A DNA stretch of 48,571 nt. It comes from a virus. Position numbers and translations under genes: made by a program. Under the pieces are notes generated by a model. The model was not told the origin of the DNA. It ran no database searches and worked only from the letters and a program-made list of their open reading frames with translations. This document shows, piece after piece, positions 21,386-28,269 of this stretch (position 1 is the first letter of the stretch; each line of letters opens with the position of its first letter). Location: IMG/VR virus record IMGVR_UViG_3300046714_000131, positions 1 to 48,571 of that record, one strand, 5' to 3'.

Positions 21386-22642
21386 CTACGGAGAGTGTGC
21401 TTGGATCCAGGCCCGATGAGCTGCAACGCGCGTAGCCTGCCCTGGATCGGCGATCAGGTTCACGCTCTCTCCTGGATTGGCGTTCAGGTCGTAGAACTGC
21501 TCCCCGTCCGGGATCGTGTCGCCATCTGTGTCTAGCTGGCGCAGCTTGTAGCCGTCGGCCGAGAGCGATGCCCGGTCTCCGTCAGGGGTGCCCCAGGCTG
21601 TCCCGAGCAGAACGAAGTCGTGCGGCGCGAAGTGAGGAACGTCGTCGAGGATGGGCATGAGCGAGACGCCATCCGCCACGGCCGTACCTCTGGCCTCCTC
21701 CACGCAGGTGGCGAAGATGTCGGCGATGTGGACGAGATCGTTGGCATCGCGGCCACCGTTCGTCACTCCTGCGCCGGCCACGATGAGCGGCACCTTCACG
21801 CCGCGCTCGAAGGTGGTGCCCTTTGCGCGGTTCTGCTCGAAGCCACCCACGACGCCGCCAGGCGTGCCGTTGTCTCCGATCACCCAGACCTGCGTGCTCG
21901 CCAGATCGACCACGGTGAGCATGTAGCCGATCAGCTCGTCATAGGCGCGGATCATGGCCTCGTACTTAGCGCGCTGCGTGGGCGTCAGCGGGTAGCCCGT
22001 AGGGAGCAGCCACGAAGGCGGCCGATGGTAGGGGCCGTGCGGGAGGTTGATGTTCACCACGGCGAGGCGCGGCTGCGTGGCGAGCGTCCAGCCGTGGACG
22101 AACTTGTCGGCCACGAGGAAGGGCTCGTAGAGCTTCTGGAGCTGCGAGGTGCAGCCGCTAGGCGTCGCGTTGACCTCGAGCCAATCGTTGTAGTCGTTGC
22201 CCCCGCACTCATCTACGTTGCCGGGCTGGCCCTCGTACCAGTAGGCGTAGCCCTGCGTGAGCGGCGCGCACTCCCAGGCCCCACCTGTCTGGTTGCCGCC
22301 GATGTGCCACTTCCCGAAGAAGGCAGAGGCGTAGCCGGGCAGCGCCTCGGGCAGGAAGACCTCGGAGAGCGGCGGGGTGTTGGCCTCAGGCGGGAAGCAG
22401 ACGCGGCCGTTCCCGGTGATCCACCAGCGGCCGGTGTTCAGCGAGCGGCGCGACGGAGAGCAGAACGGGTTGGCGTACGCGCTCGTGAAGCGCACGCCCT
22501 GCGCGGCGAGGCCCTCGATGTAGGGCGCATCGACACCACTCGGGACATAGAGGCCCATGTCCTTCGTCGCCACGTCATCGAGGACGATGATTAGGACATC
22601 GGGGCGCGTTTGGAGCGCCAGCGCCAAGAGGAGCGAAAGCAC
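21386..22642 (-). CDS. Type I sulfatase
   Basis: A 418-residue enzyme that should hydrolyse sulfate esters. The N-terminal metal site DD (22-23, in IVLDDV), the formylglycine motif C61-S-P-S-R65 in FCSPSRRSLNTGRW, the GKWHIGG motif (K111, H113), a late GDNG metal segment and a C-terminal QFYDLNANPGESVNL stretch all match bacterial arylsulfatases. The cysteine needs conversion by a host formylglycine-generating enzyme or equivalent. The GTG start gives a short hydrophobic leader (LSLLLALAL). Placed between tail-protein genes and co-translated with them, it may act on sulfated surface polysaccharide as a tail-linked enzyme. That placement is inference; sulfatases are rare in phages. Confidence 0.88.
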   Translation of the reverse strand: MLSLLLALALQTRPDVLIIVLDDVATKDMGLYVPSGVDAPYIEGLAAQGVRFTSAYANPFCSPSRRSLNTGRWWITGNGRVCFPPEANTPPLSEVFLPEALPGYASAFFGKWHIGGNQTGGAWECAPLTQGYAYWYEGQPGNVDECGGNDYNDWLEVNATPSGCTSQLQKLYEPFLVADKFVHGWTLATQPRLAVVNINLPHGPYHRPPSWLLPTGYPLTPTQRAKYEAMIRAYDELIGYMLTVVDLASTQVWVIGDNGTPGGVVGGFEQNRAKGTTFERGVKVPLIVAGAGVTNGGRDANDLVHIADIFATCVEEARGTAVADGVSLMPILDDVPHFAPHDFVLLGTAWGTPDGDRASLSADGYKLRQLDTDGDTIPDGEQFYDLNANPGESVNLIADPGQATRVAAHRAWIQAHSP

Positions 22643-22648
22643 CGCTGC

Positions 22649-23251
22649 TCACGTTCCGAGGAAGGTGTGATTGATGTACACGGTGAGCGTCAGCGAGCTC
22701 GTCTTGTTGATGAACTGCGCCGTGGTCAGCGTCTTGTAGGAGAGGAGCTGGCCGCTCGAACTGGTGGCGCCATTGAAGCGACAGATGCCGAGCGCGCGGA
22801 TCGTGTAGTTGGCCTGCGAGGTCGAGTAGACCCGCTTGTACGTCACGGCGTCGATCGTGCGCCCCGTGTTGTCCGTGTCTGAGTCGGCCGTCTTGGGATA
22901 GCCCGAGGCGAAGGACTGGCGCCCGGTGTAGGTGCCGCCCAGGCCGACGAACTTCCCGAACGTGGCCGTCTTGCCGCCCGAGGCCACGGTGATCTTGTAG
23001 CTCTTGGCTACGACCATCATGCCCTTGTTGAAGGTGAGCGTCGGCGTCTCGACGGCACCACGCTGCGCGTAGTACTTGTCGCCCTGGTCCGTGACGATGT
23101 TGGGACCGACTTCGACGGCCTGCACGACCCTGCCAGTGCGCGCGTCCTTCGTGACGAGCACGCAGGTCTCACGGAAGCGCTGCTTCTCTCGGCCGGTCTC
23201 GTCGTGCTTATAGAAGGCGGGAGCCGCTACGGTCTTTTGCTGAGCATCCAT
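22649..23251 (-). CDS. Structural (tail/baseplate-region) protein
   Basis: The product has 200 residues. It contains the segment EVGPNIVTDQGDKYYAQRG followed by beta-rich sequence, a pattern I know from minor virion proteins near phage tail fibre genes. The ATG lies within the end of the preceding gene (25-base overlap), and it is followed closely by the sulfatase gene, so all are coupled. The function within the virion is unknown. Confidence 0.65.
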   Translation of the reverse strand: MDAQQKTVAAPAFYKHDETGREKQRFRETCVLVTKDARTGRVVQAVEVGPNIVTDQGDKYYAQRGAVETPTLTFNKGMMVVAKSYKITVASGGKTATFGKFVGLGGTYTGRQSFASGYPKTADSDTDNTGRTIDAVTYKRVYSTSQANYTIRALGICRFNGATSSSGQLLSYKTLTTAQFINKTSSLTLTVYINHTFLGT

Positions 23252-23865
23252 CGTTCGATCCTTGCGCCGTTGGCGCGGTAGTGGCGCATCGAGAGAGCGA
23301 GCATCTTGCGCTCGACTTCCCAGCGGAACTGGTAGCCCTCGTCAGGCGCTTCCTGCCAGTCCTCGAGCATGGGGCTCGAGTTGCCGGCGAAGTCTGCGCC
23401 CAGGAGGTTGATCTTCGTGGCGCCTGCCGAGAGGAGCCAGCCGAGGAGCGAGAAGAGGGTGGGGACCACGGGCGCGAGCCCGTTCTCGTCCTTCATCTCG
23501 TCCATCGGGGTCTCGTGCCAGGCGTAGAGGCGTTCCATGGCGCCCGGCTCGATGTACTTCTGCCAGAGGATGACCTTGCTGTCGGTCGTGAAGAGCTTGG
23601 TCTCGGGCGGGAGGTGCGGGATGGACCACTCCCAGAGGTTCCTGGGGTCGTCGATCGCCGCCCACATGTCCACGGGGACGTAGCCCGAGAAGGCGAGCGC
23701 CCGGTTGACGGCCACCACAGGCCCCTCGAGCAGGCTCCCCTCCAGACGCTCTGGGTTGCGCCAGGAGCTAGGCCCCTCGCAGATGACGTTGACGGCCTCG
23801 CAGGGTGTCTCAGGCCAACTGGCGGCGAATGCGGGCGTCTGGGGCTCTAGGATCGTCTCCGGCAC
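23227..23865 (-). CDS. GPS-motif Rossmann-like protein, possible glycosyltransferase (DUF115/MptE or GT42-like)
   Basis: A 212-residue protein from a leaderless-type GTG (TAGGCT 13 bases upstream). It opens with VNVICEGPSSW, continues to VVAVNRALAFSG and DMWAAIDDP, and later has INLLGADFAG. The order GPS-loop, VxxNRAL and an acidic turn is shared with DUF115/MptE-like proteins (the Maf flagellin glycosylation factors belong here) and with GT42 sialyltransferases. A second copy of the pattern is at 46123-46902. It may transfer a nonulosonic acid made by the phage pathway; this is inference from motif and context. Confidence 0.5.
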   Translation of the reverse strand: MPETILEPQTPAFAASWPETPCEAVNVICEGPSSWRNPERLEGSLLEGPVVAVNRALAFSGYVPVDMWAAIDDPRNLWEWSIPHLPPETKLFTTDSKVILWQKYIEPGAMERLYAWHETPMDEMKDENGLAPVVPTLFSLLGWLLSAGATKINLLGADFAGNSSPMLEDWQEAPDEGYQFRWEVERKMLALSMRHYRANGARIERWMLSKRP

Positions 23866-23872
23866 GCCGGAG

Positions 23873-23878
23873 AGCCTA
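23873..23878 (-). promoter_or_regulatory. Leaderless-type -10, leftward
   Basis: TAGGCT on the minus strand lies 13 bases before the GTG at 23865. It is back-to-back with the rightward TAGGAT at 23900, giving a compact divergent promoter of about 48 bases. Confidence 0.5.
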
Positions 23879-23899
23879 GATAAGCGTTCCGCGCCTGAT

Positions 23900-23905
23900 T
23901 AGGAT
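23900..23905 (+). promoter_or_regulatory. Leaderless-type -10, rightward
   Basis: TAGGATCCCTCAAG ends directly at the ATG of 23914 with the hexamer 14 bases upstream. The same pattern, TAGGATnnCTCAAn, precedes the gene at 27107 with identical spacing. Confidence 0.55.
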
Positions 23906-23913
23906 CCCTCAAG

Positions 23914-24150
23914 ATGGTCGGACGAAGATCTTGGAACGCTGACGAGCGGCGCAGCCTCTCGGAGCACTTCAGCGCGATCGACAGCTCGCGGCTCCAGCGG
24001 CTGATCGAGGATCGCTCGGTGAAGGCCATCCGAGACCAAGCGCGCCGCATGGGGCTTAAGAAGTGCCACGAGCGTCTGCGTGAACTCGGCCGAGAGAACG
24101 TCGAGAAGCGCTGGGGTCCGCTCAGGACCCCGCCCGACATCAGCACCTAG
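23914..24150 (+). CDS. Myb/SANT-like or HTH DNA-binding protein
   Basis: The product has 78 residues. The pattern GRRSWNADERRSLSEHF, a second helix ending RLIEDRSVKAIRDQARRMGLKK, resembles homeodomain/Myb-like helix-turn-helix proteins in which W, the acidic helix and RSxxAI...A..GLKK recur. It is a lone plus-strand gene within minus-strand genes, with its own leaderless promoter, consistent with a transcription regulator. Family by eye only. Confidence 0.6.
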   Translation: MVGRRSWNADERRSLSEHFSAIDSSRLQRLIEDRSVKAIRDQARRMGLKKCHERLRELGRENVEKRWGPLRTPPDIST

Positions 24151-24156
24151 GAAAGG

Positions 24157-24245
24157 GGCTGGCTGCCCTCGTGCTGAAGGGCGGAAGGAGGGTCAATCCA
24201 GCCCAGGCCCCTGCGTGCCTAGGCCGTCTTCACGGGCAGCCAGCC
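24157..24245 (-). ncRNA. Candidate small structured RNA with base-paired ends
   Basis: Perfect 12-base inverted repeats, GGCTGGCTGCCC at 24157-24168 and its complement at 24234-24245, enclose 65 bases that can form further stems (GTG/CAC, AAG/CTT, GGG/CCC). On the minus strand a TAGGAT hexamer (24258-24253) sits 13 bases before 24245, so an RNA would begin exactly at the closing stem. Its 3' arm is followed by CCTTTCC, a weak terminator tail. No protein frame is convincing. It could also be a transcription attenuator for the leftward genes. Confidence 0.4.
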
Positions 24246-24263
24246 TTGAGCAATCCTACCAGG
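24246..24263 (-). promoter_or_regulatory. 18-base promoter element, leftward copy
   Basis: On the minus strand this reads CCTGGTAGGATTGCTCAA, identical over 18 bases to 27088-27105 on the plus strand. The embedded TAGGAT is a -10 candidate. Here no start codon follows at the leaderless distance, only the structured RNA candidate. Confidence 0.55.
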
Positions 24264-24292
24264 CGGCAGCGGTGAAGCAAGCTGGGCGCTAG

Positions 24293-24508
24293 TTACCGAT
24301 CTGAAGGCGGCGGGTGGGTCACCCTGGTCCCCACGATCGCCTCCAGGGCCGTCAGGCGCTGCGCGCAGTCCTCCATGGCCTGTAGGCGCGTCTCGACCCT
24401 GGCAACCCAGAAGGCGGCCGTCCAGACGCCCCCACAGATCACGAGCAGGAGCCCGATTGTGACTGCCGACGCATGGTCGATGACCGCATTCCGCGCCTTT
24501 TGGATCAC
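24293..24508 (-). CDS. Single-span membrane protein, holin- or spanin-like
   Basis: A 71-residue product from a GTG overlapping the previous stop. A short cytoplasmic N terminus is followed by a membrane span (AVTIGLLLVICGGVWTAAFWVA, about 15-36) and a periplasmic or cytoplasmic coiled-coil-like helix (RVETRLQAMEDCAQRLTALEAI). This layout is seen in class II/III holins and in inner-membrane spanin subunits. As no lysis genes are otherwise recognised, it is one of two small membrane proteins here that may serve in lysis. Confidence 0.55.
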   Translation of the reverse strand: MIQKARNAVIDHASAVTIGLLLVICGGVWTAAFWVARVETRLQAMEDCAQRLTALEAIVGTRVTHPPPSDR

Positions 24509-24597
24509 GGCGTAGACTTGGTGGCCTTGACCTTGCGTGACCGGATTCGCTTGCGACGTACTCGTGAGTGCGTCTTACGTTGCGGAGTCTTGGGCAT
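24505..24597 (-). CDS. Very small basic peptide
   Basis: A 30-residue frame, half of it Lys or Arg (KTHSRVRRKRIRSRKVKATK). Its ATG is two bases from the upstream stop and its stop overlaps the GTG of the membrane-protein gene, so tight coupling supports it. Function unknown. Confidence 0.45.
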   Translation of the reverse strand: MPKTPQRKTHSRVRRKRIRSRKVKATKSTP

Positions 24598-24599
24598 CG

Positions 24600-24836
24600 T
24601 TACGATCCGTTCAGGTAGGCCAACTCGGCCTCGATGGAGGGGGTGATGACAGGATCGTCCATCTCCAGAGCCAGCATGTCCAGCGCCTCCCGGTAGACGG
24701 GATCCGCTATGGCGACTTGTGACAGGACTTCCTCGATCCAGGAGCGCGCCGGGTAGCCGGCGTCGAGCAGCGCGCACGCGAGGTTGAACCAGTCGGCGAT
24801 GTCGGCGTCGGCGCGCTGGAGGATCTCGGTCCGCAC
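24600..24836 (-). CDS. Hypothetical helical protein
   Basis: A 78-residue acidic, helical product (ADIADWFNLACALLDAGY, EALDMLALEMDD). GTG 24836 is the only usable start, yet the same frame stays open upstream to about 24945 with a similarly acidic sequence and no ATG, GTG or TTG. A frameshift from the overlapping membrane-peptide gene could supply the missing N terminus. Confidence 0.5.
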   Translation of the reverse strand: MRTEILQRADADIADWFNLACALLDAGYPARSWIEEVLSQVAIADPVYREALDMLALEMDDPVITPSIEAELAYLNGS

Positions 24837-24927
24837 GCCGATCTCGGCGTCCCACTGCTCCGCGTCGGCGTAGGCGTCAGCCTCCTCGTCCGGATCGTCA
24901 CACGGATCTACGAAGGCCCAGCCCTGG

Positions 24928-25032
24928 TCAGGCGCGTCGCCGAAGACACCACGCGATGTAGCTCCACGCCACGAGCGGGAACGTCAGGACAGCGAAGAGC
25001 CACACGAGCAGCCTCCTCGCGCGCAGATTCAC
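24928..25032 (-). CDS. Tiny membrane peptide
   Basis: A 34-residue product from a GTG overlapping the tailspike stop (GTGA). Basic N terminus (NLRARR), one hydrophobic span (LLVWLFAVLTFPLVAWSYIAWCL) and a basic tail. It may be a small holin or anti-holin-like peptide, or a leader peptide. Position after the tailspike suits a lysis function, but this is inference. Confidence 0.45.
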   Translation of the reverse strand: MNLRARRLLVWLFAVLTFPLVAWSYIAWCLRRRA

Positions 25033-26174
25033 GGCTTCGGCACCGCCTGCACGATGTACTTCGACAGCGGGATCACGGCATCGTGCGTCGGGATGCCGGC
25101 CTCGAAGGTCACGTCCACGCCGAGCGCCTGCGCGTACTCCTTCGCCTGCGGCGTGTTGTTCTCGCGCACCGTGAGGCTCGGGATGTTGCTGAGCTGAAGC
25201 TGGAGGTTCTGCCCGTATACGGCGTTCTGCTCGATGAGCAGCGACTTCGCCACCTTGTGCGTGCCGGCGAACAGGTTGCCGACGCGGATGCACGGCGTGA
25301 GGTTTACGGTGCCTGGACCGGCGCGGAACAGGTTGCGGCGGATCACGATGTTGCCCGTGGCGAAGCCCTTGCCGACCTGGCCCGTGTTCACGTCGTAGAA
25401 GGCGGCAATCCCGTGGTTCGGGTCGTCGTCCACCATGATGCAGCGCGTGTGGCTCGCATCGGGCGGCGCCCAGAACTCGTTCCCCTGGATCAGCACGTCG
25501 CAGCCGACGCCCTGAAGTACGACGCCGCCGCCACCGCGAGACGACCACGGGCGATACCAGTCCTTGAACGTGCAGTCGATGACAGCGAGCGTGACCTTCG
25601 GGCCGGCCCAGAGCGTCTCGATCGGATCGAAGCGGCCCTTGATGCACTCGGCTGCGCACTCGTGGAAGCGCAGGCGCTCGTAGCGGCCCCCGCCAGGGCC
25701 GGCGTAGGCGTGTCCGTAGAAGGCGTGCTCGCGTGCAGGCCCCCACCAGATGTCGCCGTCACGTGCGTCGATGTTGCACTGGTAGCTGAAGATGCCCCAG
25801 GCGACGCGGCCGTAGGTGGGCGAGTTCTCCTCGGCGATCAGTTCGAAGTCGGCCAGCTCGAGCTTGAACTTCTTCTTCACCCCAGCCTTGTTGTCGCGGC
25901 CGGCCTGGATCGCGGCGCGTCCGTGACCGTGCAGCGAGAGCGACTCGAAGCGCACGATCCCGTCGTGCTGGTCGATGCCGATGGTGGTCCACACGCCCGA
26001 GCTTGGGCGGATGTGTGTCTTGCCCTTGCCGGCGCCGATGAAGCGCACGCCCGCGTAGCCCTGCGAGAGCCACACGCGCGGGTCGTACTGGCGCGTGCCG
26101 TTCTCCCAGCGGCCTCCGATGTCGAAGCCGAGCACGTCGCCCTCGGGCAGCTTGATCTCGTAGAGATTGCTCAT
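25029..26174 (-). CDS. Right-handed beta-helix tailspike-like protein
   Basis: A 381-residue protein whose sequence is organised as repeated short strands with Asn/Gly/Val turns (VRFESLSLHGHGRA, LAVIDCTFKDWYRPW, NIVIRRNLFRAG), typical of parallel beta-helix domains of the pectate-lyase type found in phage tailspikes. Such proteins bind and often cleave host surface polysaccharide. There is no long N-terminal virion-anchoring domain, so it may attach through another tail protein. It is divergent from the NeuB gene, with 40 bases between the two starts. Confidence 0.75.
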   Translation of the reverse strand: MSNLYEIKLPEGDVLGFDIGGRWENGTRQYDPRVWLSQGYAGVRFIGAGKGKTHIRPSSGVWTTIGIDQHDGIVRFESLSLHGHGRAAIQAGRDNKAGVKKKFKLELADFELIAEENSPTYGRVAWGIFSYQCNIDARDGDIWWGPAREHAFYGHAYAGPGGGRYERLRFHECAAECIKGRFDPIETLWAGPKVTLAVIDCTFKDWYRPWSSRGGGGVVLQGVGCDVLIQGNEFWAPPDASHTRCIMVDDDPNHGIAAFYDVNTGQVGKGFATGNIVIRRNLFRAGPGTVNLTPCIRVGNLFAGTHKVAKSLLIEQNAVYGQNLQLQLSNIPSLTVRENNTPQAKEYAQALGVDVTFEAGIPTHDAVIPLSKYIVQAVPKP

Positions 26175-26201
26175 GCGAACACCATGGGTTGGCCGACAGG
26201 A

Positions 26202-26207
26202 TAGCCT
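26202..26207 (+). promoter_or_regulatory. Leaderless-type -10 before NeuB gene
   Basis: TAGCCT lies 13 bases before the ATG at 26215, giving the synthase gene its own promoter in the 40-base divergent gap with the tailspike gene. Confidence 0.45.
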
Positions 26208-26214
26208 TGTGGGG

Positions 26215-27081
26215 ATGGGAACTCGCTTCGTCGCGGAAATAGGTTCGAATCACAACGGGGATCTCGCCCGCGCGCTCGCGCTCGTGGAGGCGGCTGCCAA
26301 GGCGGGCTTCTGGGCCGTGAAGAGCCAGCAGTACGACCCTGAGACCCTCTTCTCGGCCGAGGCGCTGCGGCACTCGCCGAGCCTCAAGGAGCGCCCACGC
26401 TTCCAGCCGGCGTGGCACGAGCACCTCGCTAAGGAGGCGCACAATCACGGTCTCCAGTATGGCATCAGCGTCTTCGACCCAGGGTCTGTGGAGGTTGCCG
26501 CGCAGTACGCGGACTTCCTGAAGGTCAGTTCCTACGAGATCCTAAACCTAGGCCTCATTCGCCGAGCGAGCGCCGCTACGTCGCGCTTCGTCTTCTCCTC
26601 TGGCATGGCCTCGATGGAGGAGTGCAAGACAGCGCTCGACGCCTGCGCGCTCATGTGCTCGAAGACCGTCCTGCACTGCGTCTCGGCCTATCCAGCCTCA
26701 TGGAAGGCCTGCAACCTCGCGGCAATCGACAACATGCAGAAGCAGCTCTGCGTGCCGATCGGATGGTCAGATCACACGCGAGACGAGGAGGTCGTGCTGC
26801 GTGCTGTGCGCCGCTGGCGCGTGACGATGGTGGAGGTGCATCTGGACCTCGAGGACCAAGCCGGCGCGGAGGGCCTGGCCCACTGCTGGACGCCCACCAT
26901 GATCGCTCCGGTGATCGAGCAAGCGGACGTGATGCCGGCGGAGATGGAGCGCTGGACGGCCATGGATGGTCACGGGCTCAAGGACCCAGCCAAGTGCGAA
27001 CTCGAGGAGCGCCGCTGGCGGGCCGACCCGTACGACGGCCAGCGCCCCAGGATCGAGCACAGGAGCTACCTGCGGAGATGA
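26215..27081 (+). CDS. NeuB/PseI-family nonulosonic acid synthase, short form
   Basis: A 288-residue TIM-barrel enzyme that should condense phosphoenolpyruvate with a hexosamine-type aldehyde to form a nine-carbon acid. Diagnostic segments: VAEIGSNHNGD (6-16), VKSQQYDPETLF, GISVFDPGS, LKVSSYEILNL, SSGMASMEE, HCVSAYPA, and PIGWSDHT followed by MVEVHL. Family members are about 335-360 residues; this one ends without the C-terminal SAF (antifreeze-like) domain that completes the active site in a dimer. It may therefore work differently or use a separate partner. It is transcribed opposite to the other sugar genes from its own promoter. Confidence 0.88.
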   Translation: MGTRFVAEIGSNHNGDLARALALVEAAAKAGFWAVKSQQYDPETLFSAEALRHSPSLKERPRFQPAWHEHLAKEAHNHGLQYGISVFDPGSVEVAAQYADFLKVSSYEILNLGLIRRASAATSRFVFSSGMASMEECKTALDACALMCSKTVLHCVSAYPASWKACNLAAIDNMQKQLCVPIGWSDHTRDEEVVLRAVRRWRVTMVEVHLDLEDQAGAEGLAHCWTPTMIAPVIEQADVMPAEMERWTAMDGHGLKDPAKCELEERRWRADPYDGQRPRIEHRSYLRR

Positions 27082-27087
27082 GTGCCC

Positions 27088-27105
27088 CCTGGTAGGATTG
27101 CTCAA
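27088..27105 (+). promoter_or_regulatory. 18-base promoter element, rightward copy
   Basis: CCTGGTAGGATTGCTCAA is an exact inverted copy of 24246-24263. Its TAGGAT lies 14 bases before the ATG at 27107, so the message would be leaderless. Confidence 0.6.
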
Positions 27106-27106
27106 C

Positions 27107-27685
27107 ATGCCTACCTTCCAAGACCTGCACATCTACGTCACTGGCGTCGTGGGCCGGGCCATGGGCTCCGGCAAGTTCGAGGCTACGTCCATCCTCTCGC
27201 TCTCCCAGGAGGCCCGCGCCGCGTTCGTGGCGGTGTTCGGGGAGCCAGAGGCTCCCAGGGCCTACCAGCCGCCTGCCGCGCCCACAGCGCAAGCCAGAGG
27301 CCCTCAGCCGATCGCAGGTGACTTCCAGGCCGCCGCCAGGGCCGCTGCGCAGTCCGGCACCCTGACGCCCGCTGCGGACCCCTCCACGTTCAACCAGTGG
27401 GCCGACAAGCCCTCCTACATCGGCGGCAAGGACGGCACGAAGTGGAGCGCCCCGAGCGGGAAGCTCTGGCGGGACACGACGTGGCGCGAGCTCCTGGACC
27501 TCGCCATCGGCGGAGACGGGAAGGCCACCAAGCTGCTCTCCTGGGCCTCCTCGCAAGCGCCTGGCGTTGACCCGAAGTGGCGCCAGAACGACATCCAGAA
27601 GATCGGGAACGCCAAGGCCGTGCTGCTCATGGCGCAGCAGATGCGCCAGGCGTCCATGCCGCCGAGCGAAGAGACGCCGTTCTAA
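27107..27685 (+). CDS. Hypothetical protein, possible DNA-associated
   Basis: A 192-residue product with a leaderless ATG. An N-terminal helical region is followed by a Pro/Ala linker (EAPRAYQPPAAPTAQARG) and a compact C-terminal domain rich in Trp and Lys (KWSAPSGKLWRDTTWRELLD, NDIQKIGNAKAVLLMAQQM). The two-part layout resembles small phage DNA-metabolism proteins, but no family is recognised. Confidence 0.6.
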   Translation: MPTFQDLHIYVTGVVGRAMGSGKFEATSILSLSQEARAAFVAVFGEPEAPRAYQPPAAPTAQARGPQPIAGDFQAAARAAAQSGTLTPAADPSTFNQWADKPSYIGGKDGTKWSAPSGKLWRDTTWRELLDLAIGGDGKATKLLSWASSQAPGVDPKWRQNDIQKIGNAKAVLLMAQQMRQASMPPSEETPF

Positions 27686-27689
27686 GGAC

Positions 27690-27962
27690 GTGGCCTACGT
27701 CGTCATCCTGCGCCGCAAGTCAGATGGCCTGGAACGCAGGGCTGTCTATTCGCTCCCGTGGGGAGAGTACAGCGCCTTCATGTGGCAAGGAGGGAACTAC
27801 GAATGCGACTGCAACCGTGAGTGCCTCTTTGCAGAAGCGGGCGGAGAGCCAATCCCAGACAATCCGGCATGTGGATCATCTCGATACGCCCTGGTTCGCA
27901 TCGAGGCCGAGGATGGGACGCCGCTCTTGGCGGGCGATCTAGAAGACCGCTCGACTAGGTGA
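27690..27962 (+). CDS. Hypothetical protein with CxC motif
   Basis: A 90-residue product from GTG 27690, five bases after the preceding stop. It contains AYVVILRRKSDG, then WQGGNYECDCNRECLF, a pattern (GNxxCDCNRxxxF) I have seen in small phage proteins. The paired cysteines could bind metal. Its stop overlaps the convergent lipoprotein gene by 8 bases. Confidence 0.6.
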   Translation: MAYVVILRRKSDGLERRAVYSLPWGEYSAFMWQGGNYECDCNRECLFAEAGGEPIPDNPACGSSRYALVRIEAEDGTPLLAGDLEDRSTR

Positions 27963-28269
27963 GCTGCTTCGCTAGCGCCTCGGCTTCGTCCTTCCCGATG
28001 ATGTGACGGTTCGGGAGGTAGCGGATGCCGAGGAACGCCGCCGCCAGGGTTGAGACCGCTGTGCCCGCCAGTGCGGGCCAGTCGATCCCTGGAGCGCTAA
28101 CGTACGCCTGCATCTTCGAGGAGATCGCGGTGCTCTCGGCACTCGTCACGACGCCATCGGCGGTCGCAGCGTTGACCACATCGGCGAGCGCTTGAGCTGC
28201 GGAATCCTGCGCCGCTGAACGACAGGAGGCGAGCGCTGCAAGGAGGATGAGCGGGATGGCTTGCTTCAT
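27955..28269 (-). CDS. Lipoprotein, possible spanin or holin-related
   Basis: The product has 104 residues. MKQAIPLILLAALASC is a lipoprotein signal with lipobox LASC (Cys16), followed by a Ser/Ala/Asp-rich helix and a second hydrophobic segment (ALAGTAVSTLAAAFLGIRYL, about 67-86). It is the last gene of the structural operon and overlaps the stop of the internal virion protein (ATGA). Outer-membrane spanin subunits are small lipoproteins, but the second span is unusual for them. Confidence 0.6.
   Translation of the reverse strand: MKQAIPLILLAALASCRSAAQDSAAQALADVVNAATADGVVTSAESTAISSKMQAYVSAPGIDWPALAGTAVSTLAAAFLGIRYLPNRHIIGKDEAEALAKQLT

Noticed and set aside
26241-26262. T-arm-like GGTTCGAAT sequence
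   Set aside because: It encodes the conserved GSNHNGD motif of NeuB and has no flanking complementary arms.
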